Source of the DNA: Nemophila menziesii
Lineage: Eukaryota; Streptophyta; Magnoliopsida; Boraginales; Hydrophyllaceae
DNA: 64,000 nucleotides
NCBI GenBank assembly: GCA_029959085.1
Contig: JARWIR010000001.1
Location: 63,736,899 to 63,800,898, forward strand
Reading direction: 5' to 3'
The notes beneath the pieces were generated by a model. It had not been told where the DNA came from, searched no databases, and was given only the letters and a program-made list of their open reading frames with translations. The stretch's first letter is position 1; each line of letters begins with the position of its first letter. This document shows, one piece after another, positions 23,367 to 35,237 of this stretch. The position numbers and the translations under genes were made by a program.

Positions 23367-26300
23367 TTAGTCAGTGGTATTATCCTTTGATCGAGAATAA
23401 TCAATTGTGATAATTCCGTTTGAGAGTATTTGTCTAATGGTATTGTGTCTACGACGTATGTGTCTAGACTTACCGTTATACATTTCGTTTAGTGCCCTAC
23501 CAATGGCACTTTGACTATCGCAACGTATGCAAATAGATGGCACAGGCTTAGGCCAATTAGGAATATCCTCTAAGAAATTCTGAAGCCACTCGGCTTCCTC
23601 AGCAGCTTTGTCTAAAGTTATAAACTCGAATTTCATAGTGGATTTGGCTATGCACGTTTGCTTAGTGGATTTCTAAGACACGGCTGCTCCTCCTAACATG
23701 TAAACAGATCCACTTGTTGATTTTGAGTCGGTGGAGTCTGATATCCAGTTTGCATCACTGTATCCTTCTTGTACAGCTAGACATCATGTGTACAACAACC
23801 CTTCGTTCATAGTGCATCTAAGATACCTTATAACTTTTACAATAGCAATCCAGTGGTTCTTCCCTGGATTGTGTGTAAAACTACTTAGCTTGATTACTGC
23901 ATGTGCTATATCTGGCCTAGTGCAGTTTGTTAGTTACATGAGACTCCCAATAATTCGAGAGTACTCCAACTTGTTGATCGTATCATCAGTGTTTTTAGCA
24001 AGATGTAAATTTACATCAAGAGGTGTCTTGGCGATATTTGTGTTTCCATTACTAAATTTGTTGAATACTTTCTCAATATAGTGTGTCTGAGATAGTATAA
24101 TACCTTAAGATGTTTGGAGAATCTTGATACCCAAAATAAAAATTGCAAGGCCTAGATCTTTCATGTCAAACTTACTTGAAAGCATCCTTTTGGTGAATGT
24201 AATCACATCATTGTTACTTTCAATGATTAACATATCATCCACATATAAACAAACAATGACATATCCTGTCTCATTTCAATTTACATAAACGCATTTGTCA
24301 CATTCGTTGATCTTGAAATCATTCGAGATCATGAATCTATCAAATTGTCATGCCAAGTCTTCGGTGCTTGTTTTAAACCATATAAATATTTTACAAGCTT
24401 ACATACTTGTTTCTCCTTACCTGGAACTACGTAACCCTCAGGTTTTTCCATATATATATATCTCCTTATTTGGTTCTCTATTTAGGAAAGGTGTTTTTAC
24501 ATCCATTTGATGAATTTCGAGCTTGTATATTAAAGCTATAGCGACTAACATTCGAATGGATGATATTCTCGTGACTGGAGAATAAGTATCAAAATAGTCA
24601 AGTCCTTCTTTTTTATATAACTTTTCACAACAAGGCGAGACTTGTATTTTCATTAGACCCATCGGTCTTTAGTTTCTTCTTAAATATCCATATGCATCCG
24701 AGTAGTTTATTCCCAGGAGGGAGATCCACTAGTTCCCGTGTATGGTTTTGCATAATGAAATCTATCTCTCTATTTACCGCTTCTTTCCAGTATAGGGCGT
24801 CAGGGTTTGACATAGCCTCCTCAAATGTTCGCGGTTCGTCACCTAGCATGTAAGATAGAAAGTCAGGACCAAAATACGTAGAGGTTCTCGTCCGCTTACT
24901 TCTTCTTGGTTATCCTTCATTTGGAAATGATTCTTGATCTTGATTTTCGATTGGCTATTATTCTTGATCTTGCTCTTCTTGTATTGCATCATGTGTTCTT
25001 TTTAAGAAACCAGATTCAGGTGCGGTCTTGTACGAAAAGGTTGTTTCAAAGAAATGTGTATTTCTTGATTCAATCACCGTATTGACGTGAATGTCAACAT
25101 GACAAGATTTTTATACCAGTAATCTATATGCAACACTGTTGTGAGCATATCCAATAAAGACGGTCTTTGGACCTATTTTGATCGTTTTAGGAGCAGGATT
25201 TGCAACCTTTGCCAAGCATCCCCACACTCTTAAGTATTTGAAGGAAGGTGGTTTTCTTTTCCATAATTCGTAAGGAGTTTTATCTACCTTCTTGTGTGGT
25301 ACCTTGTTTAGGATGTGGTTTGCGGTGATCAAAGCCTCTCTCCACAAGTTTTGTGATAATCCTGAGTTAATCAGCAAAGCATTCATCATTTCCTTCAACG
25401 TGCAGTTCTTGCGTTCAGCAATCCCATTTTGTTGAGGCGGGTAGGGGGTCGTGGTTTGATGGATGATTCCATGTTCAGCGCAAAACTCCTCAAAAGGAGA
25501 CATATATTCTCCTCCATTATTTGTTCTAAGATTCTTAATCTTTTTATTTTGCTGATTCTTAACTTCAATTTTGTATTGCGTAAATGCTTCTAAGGCCTCA
25601 TCCTTACTCGAAGCAAGTATATTTGACAATACCTTGTGCAATCGTCAATGAAAGTTATAATATAATTTTTCGCACTTCTAGTTTACACAAATTTTAAGCC
25701 ACAAATGTCACTGTGAATTAACTCTAAAGGTACCGAAGTCCTTTCTATAGATTTAACTGAGGTTTTGGTTAATTTTGACTCAACGCATACTTCACATTAC
25801 TTTTGAGAATTAAAATTCACATTAGGTAATAACCCGACATTTACTAACTTATTTATTGAACCAAAATTAAAATGTCCTAATCTATCATGCCATAAATTAG
25901 GGGAGTCAAGAATATATTAGTTTTTCGAATACATTTTTGGTAGGTACTACGTTCATTACATTCATCTTAAATAAACCGTCACATAGGTACCTTTTGTCCA
26001 CAAATATCCCACCTTTAGCGAGAATAAATTTATTAGACTCAAAACTAGTTTGAATCCATTCTTACTTAATAACGAACCTGAAACTAGATTCCTTCTAATG
26101 TCAGGCACATGGAGAACGTTACTGAGATTCAACTCTTTTCCAGAATTCATTATTAGAATAACTATTCCACATCCAACTAGTTTTGATGTAGAGAAATTTC
26201 TCATACATAAAGTCTCTTCAGTAGTTGCAACTTTGTATGTCTTGAACATACATGTCGGGTGGCCCCAGTATCCACCCACCAGTGTTTGGTATTGCCAACC

Positions 26301-26611
26301 AACTTTCCTTTAGAACCTACTGCAGTAAAATTAATCTTATTAAGAATGTTGATCTTAGTCATGGTTTCTTGACCTTGTTTTCCTTTCATAGAAGTGCCTT
26401 TACCGTTTTCTCTGTGATTCCGGCCATCTATTCCTTTACACAGATAGTCATTTCCATTCAACCTCTTAGACTCCTCAACGGGTCTAAAAGAGTTGGGATC
26501 ATGTCCCACAAATGCATTTTTCAAAAGTGAAATTGTCGATGGTATGTTGTTACCGATTCCACCATTTCTGGACATATTGTTTATCTTGGTAGACATCATT
26601 TCAATCACCAA
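23367..26611 (-). pseudogene. Ty1/copia pol: protease, integrase, RT, RNase H (broken)
   Basis: Read on the minus strand in copia order. Protease: [12 protein letters not shown] (26611-26201 piece), with the catalytic D-T/S-G kept. GAG pre-integrase remnant: GVVxx-like [19 protein letters not shown] (26279-25962). Integrase core: LRTNNGGEYMSPFEEFCAEH and TPYPPQQNGIAERKN (25641-25111; the second Asp, usually in RTDNG, is Asn). RT: EEAMSNPDALYWKEA, then TYSPVTRISSIRMLVAIA and QMDVKTPFLN (24849-24438). The YVDD region near 24200-24260 is degraded. RNase H: IRCDSQSAIG and KSRHIRRRHNTIRQ (23636-23367). Numerous stops and frameshifts separate these pieces, so it is inactive. RIKRRH-like RNase H and the integrase place it in Ty1/copia. 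Confidence 0.9.
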
Positions 26612-27123
26612 GGATTACACAATATTATAAATAATTCAAAAAAATGAATTGTTCAACCTTTCTCACTAAGAGACAACACAAAAAAATTAATTCTTATATT
26701 CTTCTTGTAGAGGATAGAAGAAATTAAAGAGATAATCAATTCACGTAAGGAGAATCTCAATCAATTATGAATTTCTTTTTAAGCAAAAATTTTTCAAACC
26801 ACAAGGTTCGGCAAGTATGCAGATATTAGCAAAATTAATATTAGTTGTTAAAAAGCACTTATATTACAACATAAAATTAAATGTTTACACTTTGTTCAGT
26901 ATTTTTCCACATGTCCGGTATGAGGCGGAAATATGACGTTAGTAAGCAAGTAATTTTCTAGTATGTATACACAAACCTAGAAATCAGAATAAGAGAAAAG
27001 AAATAGAATGTAATATTCATGTTCTGTATACACAAACCCAAATATTATTGAAAAAGTAAAGTTTATTAAACGAAAAAAACGTTTTCTGGTTTATCCAACG
27101 TGAATCATAAATACCTTAAGTTA

Positions 27124-27892
27124 TGGTGTTTTATTTGTATGAACCAGTAAATCAATATAAAAACTAATGTAGAGATAAAATAAAAGTAAATAAATAAATA
27201 AATTTACTTGTCGAGACTCGGATTAGATCCGATGTCTTTAAGGTATTTAGGCCACGTACGGGTGTCTTACGTTTGCTGGCTTCAACCTCTAGGATACAAC
27301 GACAAAACTATTCAAAAGAAACTGACACACGAATTCTTAAGAATTTATACGAACTTAAAAAGTTGCTTCTCTCTATTTCTCTCTTATAATTTTAATGCTT
27401 GATACTTTAAAAAATGAATGAAGAAAATGGTTTAGTTGGCCAACTATTTTATTGAAGATGAAAAGGTGGCTTGGCAAAGAGTTGTGATGTTTCATTTAAA
27501 GATACATTATATTAAAAGACACAACGCTTACTAAAGAAGACCAAAGCATGGGCTGGTCCAGATGCTATGAAACTCTAGCCCAAAAGCCCACCAACCTGGA
27601 GGTTTAGGTTCGAACCCCCAGCCTAGCAATCTGTTTTTTTTTTTTTTGCTTCATAACCAAAGGAAATAAAAAATAAAATAAATAACATATATTATTTTTT
27701 TCTTTTGATTTCTTCAAATTCTATGACTCAATTTCTCATTCTATTTCAAATTATTTTAACCAGATGAATATATTACGTTAATCTTTACAACTAGAATAAA
27801 CGTATCAATATTCGAATCATTTTTTTAAATTGAGTTACTGACTATCATTGTAAACATGGTCATCACTTGGGTAAAATCTCATTTGACCAACA
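27124..27892 (-). repeat. Copia 5' LTR
   Basis: About 769 bp. Its high end CCAACA is followed by the AATAT target duplication. The internal boundary (27124) is approximate because the end of this LTR has mutated relative to its partner, and no clean tRNA-Met primer site is visible next to it. Confidence 0.8.
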
Positions 27893-27917
27893 AATATCAC
27901 ATATTTGTTAATTTATT

Positions 27918-28080
27918 GAGTAGTGATATATACCATCTAAATTCATACCACCCATGACATGGTGTGATTTGAGTGGAAGCAAATCTTTAATTTATTTATT
28001 TACTTGACTTGATCAATGATTTACTTCCAAGCAAATTATGTCACGTCATGGGTGGTAGTTGGGTGGTATATCATTACTCT
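27918..28080. mobile_element. hAT-like MITE, 8-bp TSD AATTTATT
   Basis: A 163-bp element with imperfect terminal inverted repeats of about 65 bp (GAGTAGTGATATATACC at left, GGTATATCATTACTCT at right; both contain the ACCACCCATGAC block in inverted orientation). It is flanked on both sides by AATTTATT (27910-27917 and 28081-28088). The 8-bp duplication suits the hAT superfamily. Confidence 0.85.
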
Positions 28081-28088
28081 AATTTATT

Positions 28089-29081
28089 ATATTAAAAGAT
28101 CAACTCTTATTAACAGATTATCCAATTATTGTGTTAGAGTTAATTTTGATTAATTGTAACCTATAAATGAAATTAACAATATTAGTTCCCTATATATTTT
28201 TTTCAATGCATCATCCAAAATTGTTATTTTCACTCATTATTAAAAATAAATTATAAAATATACCCGACTTTCCTCCTCTCTCCCTATTTTCTTCCAAGAA
28301 ATGTTCATCAAGACCTCAAAAATTCAACAACACATCCGTTAGAAAGAAACGAAAAACCCCACCACCCCACTTCGCTCATCTCTTTAAACCTCACCCACCT
28401 TGATTATCTCTTCAAACCCGTCTCATTCTCTCCTCCATCCGAAAGCTAGAAAAGATCAAATTAAGGGAAATACTACATTTAAAATCTCGATTTCAATCTT
28501 CTTTTACCTTCAATCCTTCCCACAACTTATTTCTTTAAACCCATTTGATTCATAATATGGATCAATTCAAACCCAATTGATAAAACATGGTTTATTAAGC
28601 ATACATAAATAAGGTCAGAATCTATTCCAATGGTTTGGATTGGAAGGTAAATCGAAGCAAGAATTGGAGGAAGAGCGTCAAAGATAAGGGAGTGAAAACC
28701 ATGAGCACAACACGTATTAGAAGCACATGCTTTTGGGGATTCGACTTCACCTGTTTTTATCACTCATCTTAATTCCACCAAACCTATATGGCTAAGCTCC
28801 GCCTCCTTTTGAAAAACATTTAACAAGGCTGAAATTAGAACAAGGACTTTTAGTACGTGGAAAATTTAATTTCATGTAGAATTTGTTAAGGTTAAATAAA
28901 CTATATTTTTATTGGTTTTTTTACTTCAATTGTTATCTGGTTAATTGTGTGTTAATCCATTTTCTGTGAGAAAGTAACAAATACCCATTTATTATAGCAA
29001 AACTTTTGCAAAATTGAGGGAATTGATTTTAAAGAGGAGTAGATATATCTTTCAAAAGGACATGGAACCAGTCACTTTATC
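28089..29081. other. Unassigned intergenic DNA
   Basis: No recognised gene. A somewhat C-rich part (28260-28800) has short open frames on both strands (for example 78 codons on the minus strand, 28763-28527), with no motif I recognise. Confidence 0.5.
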
Positions 29082-29101
29082 GAAAGCATTCTTCTTTTAA
29101 C

Positions 29102-29366
29102 CACTGGGACTAGCTCAGTGGCCAGGATCCTGTTTATCAACTAGGAGGTACAGGGTTCGAATCCCCTCAGCCGTGTTATTTCTTGAGCCCTTAAAGGGTG
29201 GTAAGCAAGGGGTGCATGGTTCGAGTCTCCTTCCTGAACATGGGTAACCTAGTTCTGATTAAGTGGGAGTATGCATGAGGAGGCGTGTATATTTCCTATG
29301 GGATTAGTCGTGGTGCGCGTAAGCTGGCCCGGACACCCATACATCGAAAAAAAAAAGAAAAAAAAA
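29102..29366 (+). mobile_element. Full-length tRNA-derived SINE with 16+-bp TSD
   Basis: The head is tRNA-like: a GGGACTAGCTCAGTGG A-box region and GGTTCGAATCCCC B-box. A second B-box-like GGTTCGAGTCTCC lies 64 bp later. The tail has GGGATTAGTCGTGGTGCGCG and CCCGGACACCC, a 3' block of the Angio-domain type known from plant SINEs, then an A-rich run with G interruptions. GAAAGCATTCTTCTTT (29082-29097) recurs at 29367-29382, followed by AAC on both sides, giving the target-site duplication. Length is about 265 bp. It would be transcribed by RNA polymerase III and mobilised by LINE enzymes in trans (family knowledge). Confidence 0.92.
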
Positions 29367-29396
29367 GAAAGCATTCTTCTTTAACTATATATAAAA

Positions 29397-30064
29397 CACT
29401 ACAAGAAAACAGGGTAACAACGACGCTAATTTTGGCCTTTGGCAACACAATTGGCGCGTCACTGAAAATTTTGCCGACGCACTACACTGCGTCTGCTATG
29501 CGAGGTTCATTTTTGTAGCAGCGACACTTTTAGTAAAACGTAACTATTGTGTTGTGTTATTAGGGAAGCATACTACAAAGCATCGTTCATTCCTATAATG
29601 TTTCCACATTGGGTATAGGCATTATGGACGTTTTGGCTCCATGTGTCGACAATTTAGTGGAATAATTACCGACACAAATTGGACTTGCATCGCCAATGAC
29701 TTGAAATAAATGGGAACACTTAGTAAGTTTGCGTCGGTAATATTTCATACCAAATATCAACGCTTTTTAAGCTTGAGTTGATAATATTTTAAACCAAATG
29801 TCGATGCTTGGTAAGCCTGCGTTGATAATATATCAAACCAAATGTCGACGATTGTTAAGCTTGCGTCATAAATATGCCAGACTAAACACATCACAAATAA
29901 TGCATTTATATTACTTATTTAGACCAATATTTTTGATATATCATAAATTCAAATTCATTGAAAAATCTAGAAATATAGTTTGACAAAAAAATATTACATT
30001 CAAAATATTTATATGCAATCCAATCAAAATTACGCAATATAATTATGAAACATGATTCCAAATA
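29397..30064. mobile_element. CACTA transposon terminus and subterminal region
   Basis: It begins CACTACAAGAAAAC, the En/Spm-CACTA terminal motif. Short GACGC/GCGTC motifs and tandem subterminal repeats (29715-29890) follow. These are typical transposase-binding regions of the superfamily. The LINE at 30065 interrupts it. The sequence continues after the LINE at 35492 toward the Transposase_24 gene. The matching opposite terminus was not identified with confidence. Confidence 0.65.
29715..29890. repeat. CACTA subterminal tandem repeats, about 55 bp unit
   Basis: Three to four degenerate units of the form AAACCAAATGTCGA, then a variable GCTTGGTAAGCCTGCG block, then TTGATAATAT. Units start near 29705, 29750, 29800 and 29850. 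Confidence 0.75.
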
Positions 30065-30364
30065 ACAGTAATTTTCATATCAGCCAAGTCAATGAGAGTC
30101 AACTTAGCCAAAAAATCCTCCCAAGCCATTCATCCACTAATTTTTTATTCCACCCAAAAAAACTCATCCACTAACCACTTTTAGTTTTTTTTTTATCCTT
30201 TTTGCTTTTTCTCTCTCCAGAATTAGTGTTTGACTTAGAATTTTTCTGGGATCTCACACTTTTTCTTGGCTTTCACAAATCTTATCCACCCTTTTCCTCT
30301 TTTCTTTCATTCACCGCTTTCTTTTTCTTTTTTCTTTCGTCGTCTAGGTTGTCCTCAGTCCACT

Positions 30365-31621
30365 ATGGCCAAAACGTTTAGCTCAAATCGAGTCAACAAA
30401 GTAGTAAATGTTTCTGCTAAACCTAATAACAACCCGAATCAAAAAACCAAAACCAAATACAGAGATATAACTAAAGAAATGTTATCGCCGAGCCCAAATC
30501 TTCTAAATACTCCAGAGTCATACAAAGGAGATGAAGGAAATAGCGAATCGGAAGTTGTTTCAGAGAAGGTAATCTTAAAGGAAGTAGAAAATGGTGTTAT
30601 AAGCGCAGATAGTGTCTTGTCAGGTGAAGAACAGGAAGTATCATATGCTAAAAAGAGTGTTCCATGGTCGAATTTGTTCAATAAGTGTGCGAGAGAATCG
30701 GCTAAACTTGAATTTCATCCGCCATCGATGCTAAAAGGTAAGAAATTAATTAAACCGCCTCAAGATGTGTTAGATGAGGGAGCGGAGCAGTGGGATAATA
30801 GTTTAGTAGGGCAATTTCTCGATAATCCCCCACCGTTTTTTGCTATTACAAATTTTGTGAAATTTCAGTGGGGAAAATTGGGTAAGATTGATATTAAATC
30901 GAGCTCCAAGGGTAGTGTGATCTTTAAATTTGAGAATGCTCAATTTTGCAATAAGGCGCTTGAACAAATATGGAATATTAATGGAAAACCCTTGTTGCTT
31001 AGGCCATGGAGGCCGGGAATGCAGTTTGATAAGATAGATGTGTCGAAGATTCCGATATGGGTAAAGTTAATCAATGTACCGATGGACTTGTGGACACAAA
31101 GAGGTTTAGGATATGTTGCTAGTGGAATTGGAGTGCCATTGCAGATGGATTCCATTACAGAATCAAAGACTAGGCTGGGGTACGCAAGAGTTTGTGTTGA
31201 GGTTGATACAAAGGAGGAATTACCTGATGAGATCTTGGTTGATACAGGATTGGAAGAAATACAAGCAGTAAAGGTGGAATATGAATGGAAACCTATTATA
31301 TGCATCAAATGTAATAGGTTTGGACATGTGGAAAGTAAATGCAACAATATTCAAAAGGTATGGAAGCCTAAACAGAATGCAGTGCTTAATGTAAATGAAG
31401 GTAGTGTTGACAAAGGAAAGAACATTATTGATGAATGGGATATAGTCAGAAGTAGTAGGAAAAACACAAGTAACATTAAAGATAAGGGTGAATCGAGTTC
31501 TATAACTGTTACTAATCAATTTCAGAATATACAAGGAGAAGGGGTGATTGATCATGATATCATTGAGTTTATCACTAATCACAATGGGGGTGAAGAAATT
31601 ACCAGACCTCCAAACATATGA
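30365..31621 (+). CDS. LINE ORF1: DUF4283 / CCHC zinc-knuckle RNA-binding protein
   Basis: The ORF1 (gag-like) protein of the LINE, thought to bind element RNA in a ribonucleoprotein. I chose the ATG at 30365 (418 codons). An upstream in-frame ATG at 30266 would add 33 residues that look like translated pyrimidine-rich leader. A Ser/Glu-rich N-terminus is followed by a DUF4283-like domain (from about KLEFHPPSMLKGKKLI through FAITNFVKFQWGKLG, SSSKGSVIFKFENA and LLLRPWRPGMQFDKID to IPIWVKLINVPMDLW). A CCHC_4 knuckle, CIKCNRFGHVESKC, has all four ligands present. The tail is polar, with an EWDIVRSSRKN motif common in plant LINE ORF1s. The stop overlaps the ORF2 start (ATGA), which suggests termination-reinitiation. 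The frame is intact. Confidence 0.9.
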   Translation: MAKTFSSNRVNKVVNVSAKPNNNPNQKTKTKYRDITKEMLSPSPNLLNTPESYKGDEGNSESEVVSEKVILKEVENGVISADSVLSGEEQEVSYAKKSVPWSNLFNKCARESAKLEFHPPSMLKGKKLIKPPQDVLDEGAEQWDNSLVGQFLDNPPPFFAITNFVKFQWGKLGKIDIKSSSKGSVIFKFENAQFCNKALEQIWNINGKPLLLRPWRPGMQFDKIDVSKIPIWVKLINVPMDLWTQRGLGYVASGIGVPLQMDSITESKTRLGYARVCVEVDTKEELPDEILVDTGLEEIQAVKVEYEWKPIICIKCNRFGHVESKCNNIQKVWKPKQNAVLNVNEGSVDKGKNIIDEWDIVRSSRKNTSNIKDKGESSSITVTNQFQNIQGEGVIDHDIIEFITNHNGGEEITRPPNI

Positions 31622-33225
31622 ATTGTGTCTCCTGGAATGTAAGAGGATTTAACAATGTAATAAGGCAGCTAGATGTCAAAGATTTTATTATTGAGAATAA
31701 GATTAGAATGATTGGGTTGCTTGAAACTAAGGTTAGAGCACATAAACATTCTGAGATAATAAATAAGTATTTCTCTCATATGGAAATACTTCATAACTAT
31801 TATAATGATCCAAGTGGTAGGATATGGTTACTTTGGGATAGTAGATATGTAGAAATAGAGTTAATTCAACAATCTTCTCAAGCTATTTTTGTTAAAGTGA
31901 TAATTTCTGATAGTAAGGAAATAATATATATGGCAATGGTATATGCGAGTAATGACAGTGGGGATAGAAAAGAACTGTGGAAAGATATGGAAAGTTGGAG
32001 CAAAAAATATGATAAAGAGAGATTATGCTTGATGGGTGATTTCAATGAGATCCTGAAGGTTAAGGAAAGACTTAATTGCTATGTTCTTGATAAGGGAGCT
32101 CTTGAGTTTAATGAGTGTATAGATGAAGCTGGCCTATTAGAACATGGTTATGGAGGACAGTTTTACACGTGGACAAACAAGAGTGATGCTAATAATATAA
32201 GAGCTAGCAAAATAGACAGAGTGTTTATAAATACAAGGTGGTTAAATTCAATTGATTCAACTGTAATGGTACACAACCCGTCTACATCTGATCATTGTCC
32301 CTTAAGGTTAGTGTTGAATACAAAGAAGAGAATTATAGCTAGTCAGTTCAGGTTCTTTGATGCTTGGACTACACATGAAAAGTTTTTTCATACAATTAAA
32401 CAAGCCTGGAGTTTAAAAGTTGAAGGGAATTACATGTATAGTCTGTGTAAGAGGCAGAAACATACAAAAGAAGCATTAAAGAGGTTTAATAATATGTATT
32501 TTAGAAGAAATTCTTCTAATATAGAGCTGATTAAGAATCAACTTAGTGTAGTACAAATGAAAATCATGAATGGAGATTTTAATACTATTAACATAAATGA
32601 AGAAAAAATTCTAAATGCAGAACTGGAGGAGGCCATGATTGTTCAACACAAAATTCTTAGACAAAAAGCAAGAGTTATGTTCAACAATGAAATGGATAGT
32701 AACTCAGCTTATTATCACAAAGTCATCAAGGGGAGGATAGCTAGAAATAATGTTACTCTTCTTATTACAGAGCAAGGTATGAGTATTGAAGATCCTGTAC
32801 TTATCAAAGAAGAATTTGTTAAGTTTTATACAAATTTGCTTGGAACTAGAGATGATAAAGAAGAGGTATGTTCAAGCAATGTTCTGGGAATGCTCTTAGG
32901 GAAACAATTAAGCGAGGAACAAAGAGAGGATTTAATAGCTCCTATTACAAATAAGGAGATAAAAGAAGCCCTCTTCTCAATAAACTCCAAAAAGAGCCCG
33001 GGGCCAGATGGTTTAAATTCCACTTTTTATAAGGAAGCTTGGGAAATAGTTGGAGAGGACTTTACTAGAGCAATCAAACAAACTTTTGACAGTTGTAAAA
33101 TTCTCAAGCAAGTCAATGCGACAAACATTGTGTTAATACCAAAGGAAAAAAGCCTACTAGTGTCAAAAAATTTCGGCCTATTTCTTGTACAAACACTACA
33201 TATAAGACACTTTCTAAGATCATAA
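31618..33225 (+). pseudogene. LINE ORF2 part 1: APE endonuclease and RT N-terminus
   Basis: Begins with ATG overlapping the ORF1 stop. The endonuclease covers residues about 1-225: MNCVSWNVRGFNN (Asn), GLLETKVR (Glu), MGDFNEIL (Asp/Asn), KIDRVFIN and STSDHCPLRL (Asp/His). All the usual catalytic residues are present. A linker with NSAYYHKVIKGR follows, then the RT start SPGPDGLNSTFYKEAW and TNIVLIPKEKS. From about 33154 the frame departs from the family consensus and stops at 33225. The RT consensus continues in the next frame, so a one-base deletion around 33150-33160 is the simplest explanation. Nicking of target DNA is the family role. Confidence 0.9.
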
Positions 33226-33245
33226 GCAAGAGGTTAAAAAAGATA

Positions 33246-35237
33246 ATGAGCTCTATAGTATCTATAAATCAAGCCGCGTATATAGAGGGAAGGTATGTTG
33301 GAGATAATATATTAGTTGCGCAAGATATTTTGTTGGGATATGACAAAAAGAGTAATGATTCTAATTGCACTATCAATTTGGACCTCCAAAAGGCCTATGA
33401 TAGTGTAAATTGGATGTTTTTGATTAACATTCTAAAAGCTCTAAATTTCCCAGAAAAATTTATCAAATGGATAAAGATGTGTGTGTGTACCCCTACTTAT
33501 TCAATATGTGTAAACGGCGAGGCATGTGGTTTCTTTGAGGGGAAGAGAGGGTTGAGACAGGGTGACCCTCTCTCACCCTATCTCTTTGCTTTATGTATGG
33601 AGGTGTTTACAGGGTTGTTTAGGCACTTGGCGTATAAAAGGGAGTTTAATTATCATCAAAAATGCGAGGTAATGAAGCTTAATCACATTATTTTCGCAGA
33701 TGACCTACTTGTGTTCTTTAAAGCAAAGTTAAACTCTGCTAGAATTGTAAAAGAGGGACTTAATATCTTTTCAAGAATTTCAGGTTTACAAATAAACTAT
33801 CAGAAAAGTGAAGTTTATATTAGTGGGAATAATAGTAGTATAGAAAACAAGATTTCTGAAATCCTGAATATTAAGATTGGCAAACTGCCAGTCAGATATT
33901 TAGGGGTCCCACTTCATTCAAAGAAGCTAAGTGTTGATGAGGGTAATAAGCTGGTTAATAAAATTTTAAATACTATAAATCAATGGTCGTCCAAGCTATT
34001 ATCGTACTCAGGTAGATTGGAACTTATCAAAAGTGTTATAATAAGTAAAATCCTCTACTGGTGTAGAGTGTTTTTACTACCCAAGCAAGTCATATATAAA
34101 TTGAACAAGATTATGAGCAGCTTCCTTTGGAAGGGTAATACTGATGGTGCACAAGGAGCTAAGATTGCATGGGATAAGGTGTGTATAAGTAAAGAAAGAG
34201 GAGGCCTAGGCATTCCTAATTTGGAGAATCTTAATTTGGTTTGTCTTCTTTTTACTTTCTGGAGGATGTACTCACAAAGGAATAACTTGTGGAGTATGTG
34301 GGTTAAACATAATATACTTAAAGGGAAGTGTGTATGGAGTATGGAAGAGAAGCAAAGTCATACATGGATTTGGAAGAAGTTAATGCAGGTCAGGAGCTTA
34401 GCATATGAGTTCATTACTCATACTGTATATAATGGTAAAACCACCTATCTCATATGGGATAAATGGCTAAAAGGACAAAACATTCAGCAAATTCTGGGAA
34501 TTGAGCTTACTAAAGACAACTTAAATAGTCACAAAACAGTAGATACTTTTTATGGGAAAGAGAGGTGGAGACTACCACCATGTGTGGGCAAGTTACTACC
34601 CTATTTAGCTGAAGTTAAGCTGGTAAATAAAGATGATAAGAAAACTTGGAGTGAGTCCAGTAAGAAGGGGTTTTCATTCAAGAAAACCTTTATTAAAATC
34701 TCTAATTTGTCAGACATAGAAGCTGTTAAATGGTATGAACTGATTTGGTCTAAGGCTAACATTCCAAGGTGCAGTTTCATATCGTGGCTAGCTATTCAGA
34801 ATAGGCTTAGCACAAAACTGAGGATGCTGGAATGGGGTGTTCAAGTTGATCCTCTTTGTGGGTTATGTAAAGCTACAGGAGAAGATAATGAACACATCTT
34901 TTTCCAATGTTCTTTCTCAAAAAGAATTTTACGGGAATTGTTAAGTATATGTGAAATAAGGTGGATGCCTAGAGGTTTTGAGGAATTAAATGAAAATTTC
35001 CTCAGTCTACCAGGTAAAGAAATGAAATTGCTTGTGAGCTTAGTAATTACTTCATATATATATATGGTGTGGAGGCAAAGGAACGAGATTGAACATGCAG
35101 GGGTCATTTTGAACGAGAAACAAGTTAGTGGGAGAATATGTGATATGGTCAAAATGAAGATTAAAGACAAAAAGTTTAAAAATATAGATGTTATTAAAAT
35201 AGCTGAGAAGTTTTGTTTAAATGAGCTTGTATTTTGA
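33246..35237 (+). pseudogene. LINE ORF2 part 2: RT palm/thumb and zf-RVT
   Basis: Continues ORF2 in the shifted frame. RT consensus can be read from about 33157, before the first ATG of this piece. INLDLQKAYDSVNWMF (first Asp), RGLRQGDPLSPYLFA and IIFADDLLVFF (Asp pair) are intact. The thumb and connection follow, then the zf-RVT domain WSKANIPRCSFISWLAIQNR and CGLCKATGEDNEHIFFQC. The C-terminus is a short basic tail ending at 35237. There are 663 codons without a stop. Apart from the frameshift the protein looks functional. It makes cDNA from element RNA at the nicked target (family knowledge). Confidence 0.9.

Larger units (their letters stand above)
22012..27892 (-). mobile_element. Ty1/copia retrotransposon with both LTRs, TSD AATAT
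   Basis: The element is flanked by AATAT (22007-22011 and 27893-27897). On the minus strand the 5' LTR is at about 27124-27892 and the 3' LTR at 22012-22691. Both begin TGTTGGTCAAATGAG. A polypurine tract CATGTGGGGA precedes the 3' LTR. The internal region holds a pol with many stops. Between the 5' LTR and the first pol remnant there is only about 0.5 kb, so gag is almost all deleted. Total size is about 5.9 kb. Confidence 0.88.

Noticed and set aside
28527..28763. 78-codon minus-strand frame in unassigned DNA
   Set aside because: No recognised motif, no promoter or splice context. It could be chance.
29104..29172. Free-standing tRNA gene
   Set aside because: A and B boxes are present, but no full cloverleaf is evident, and the region is followed by a SINE body, A-rich tail and target-site duplication.
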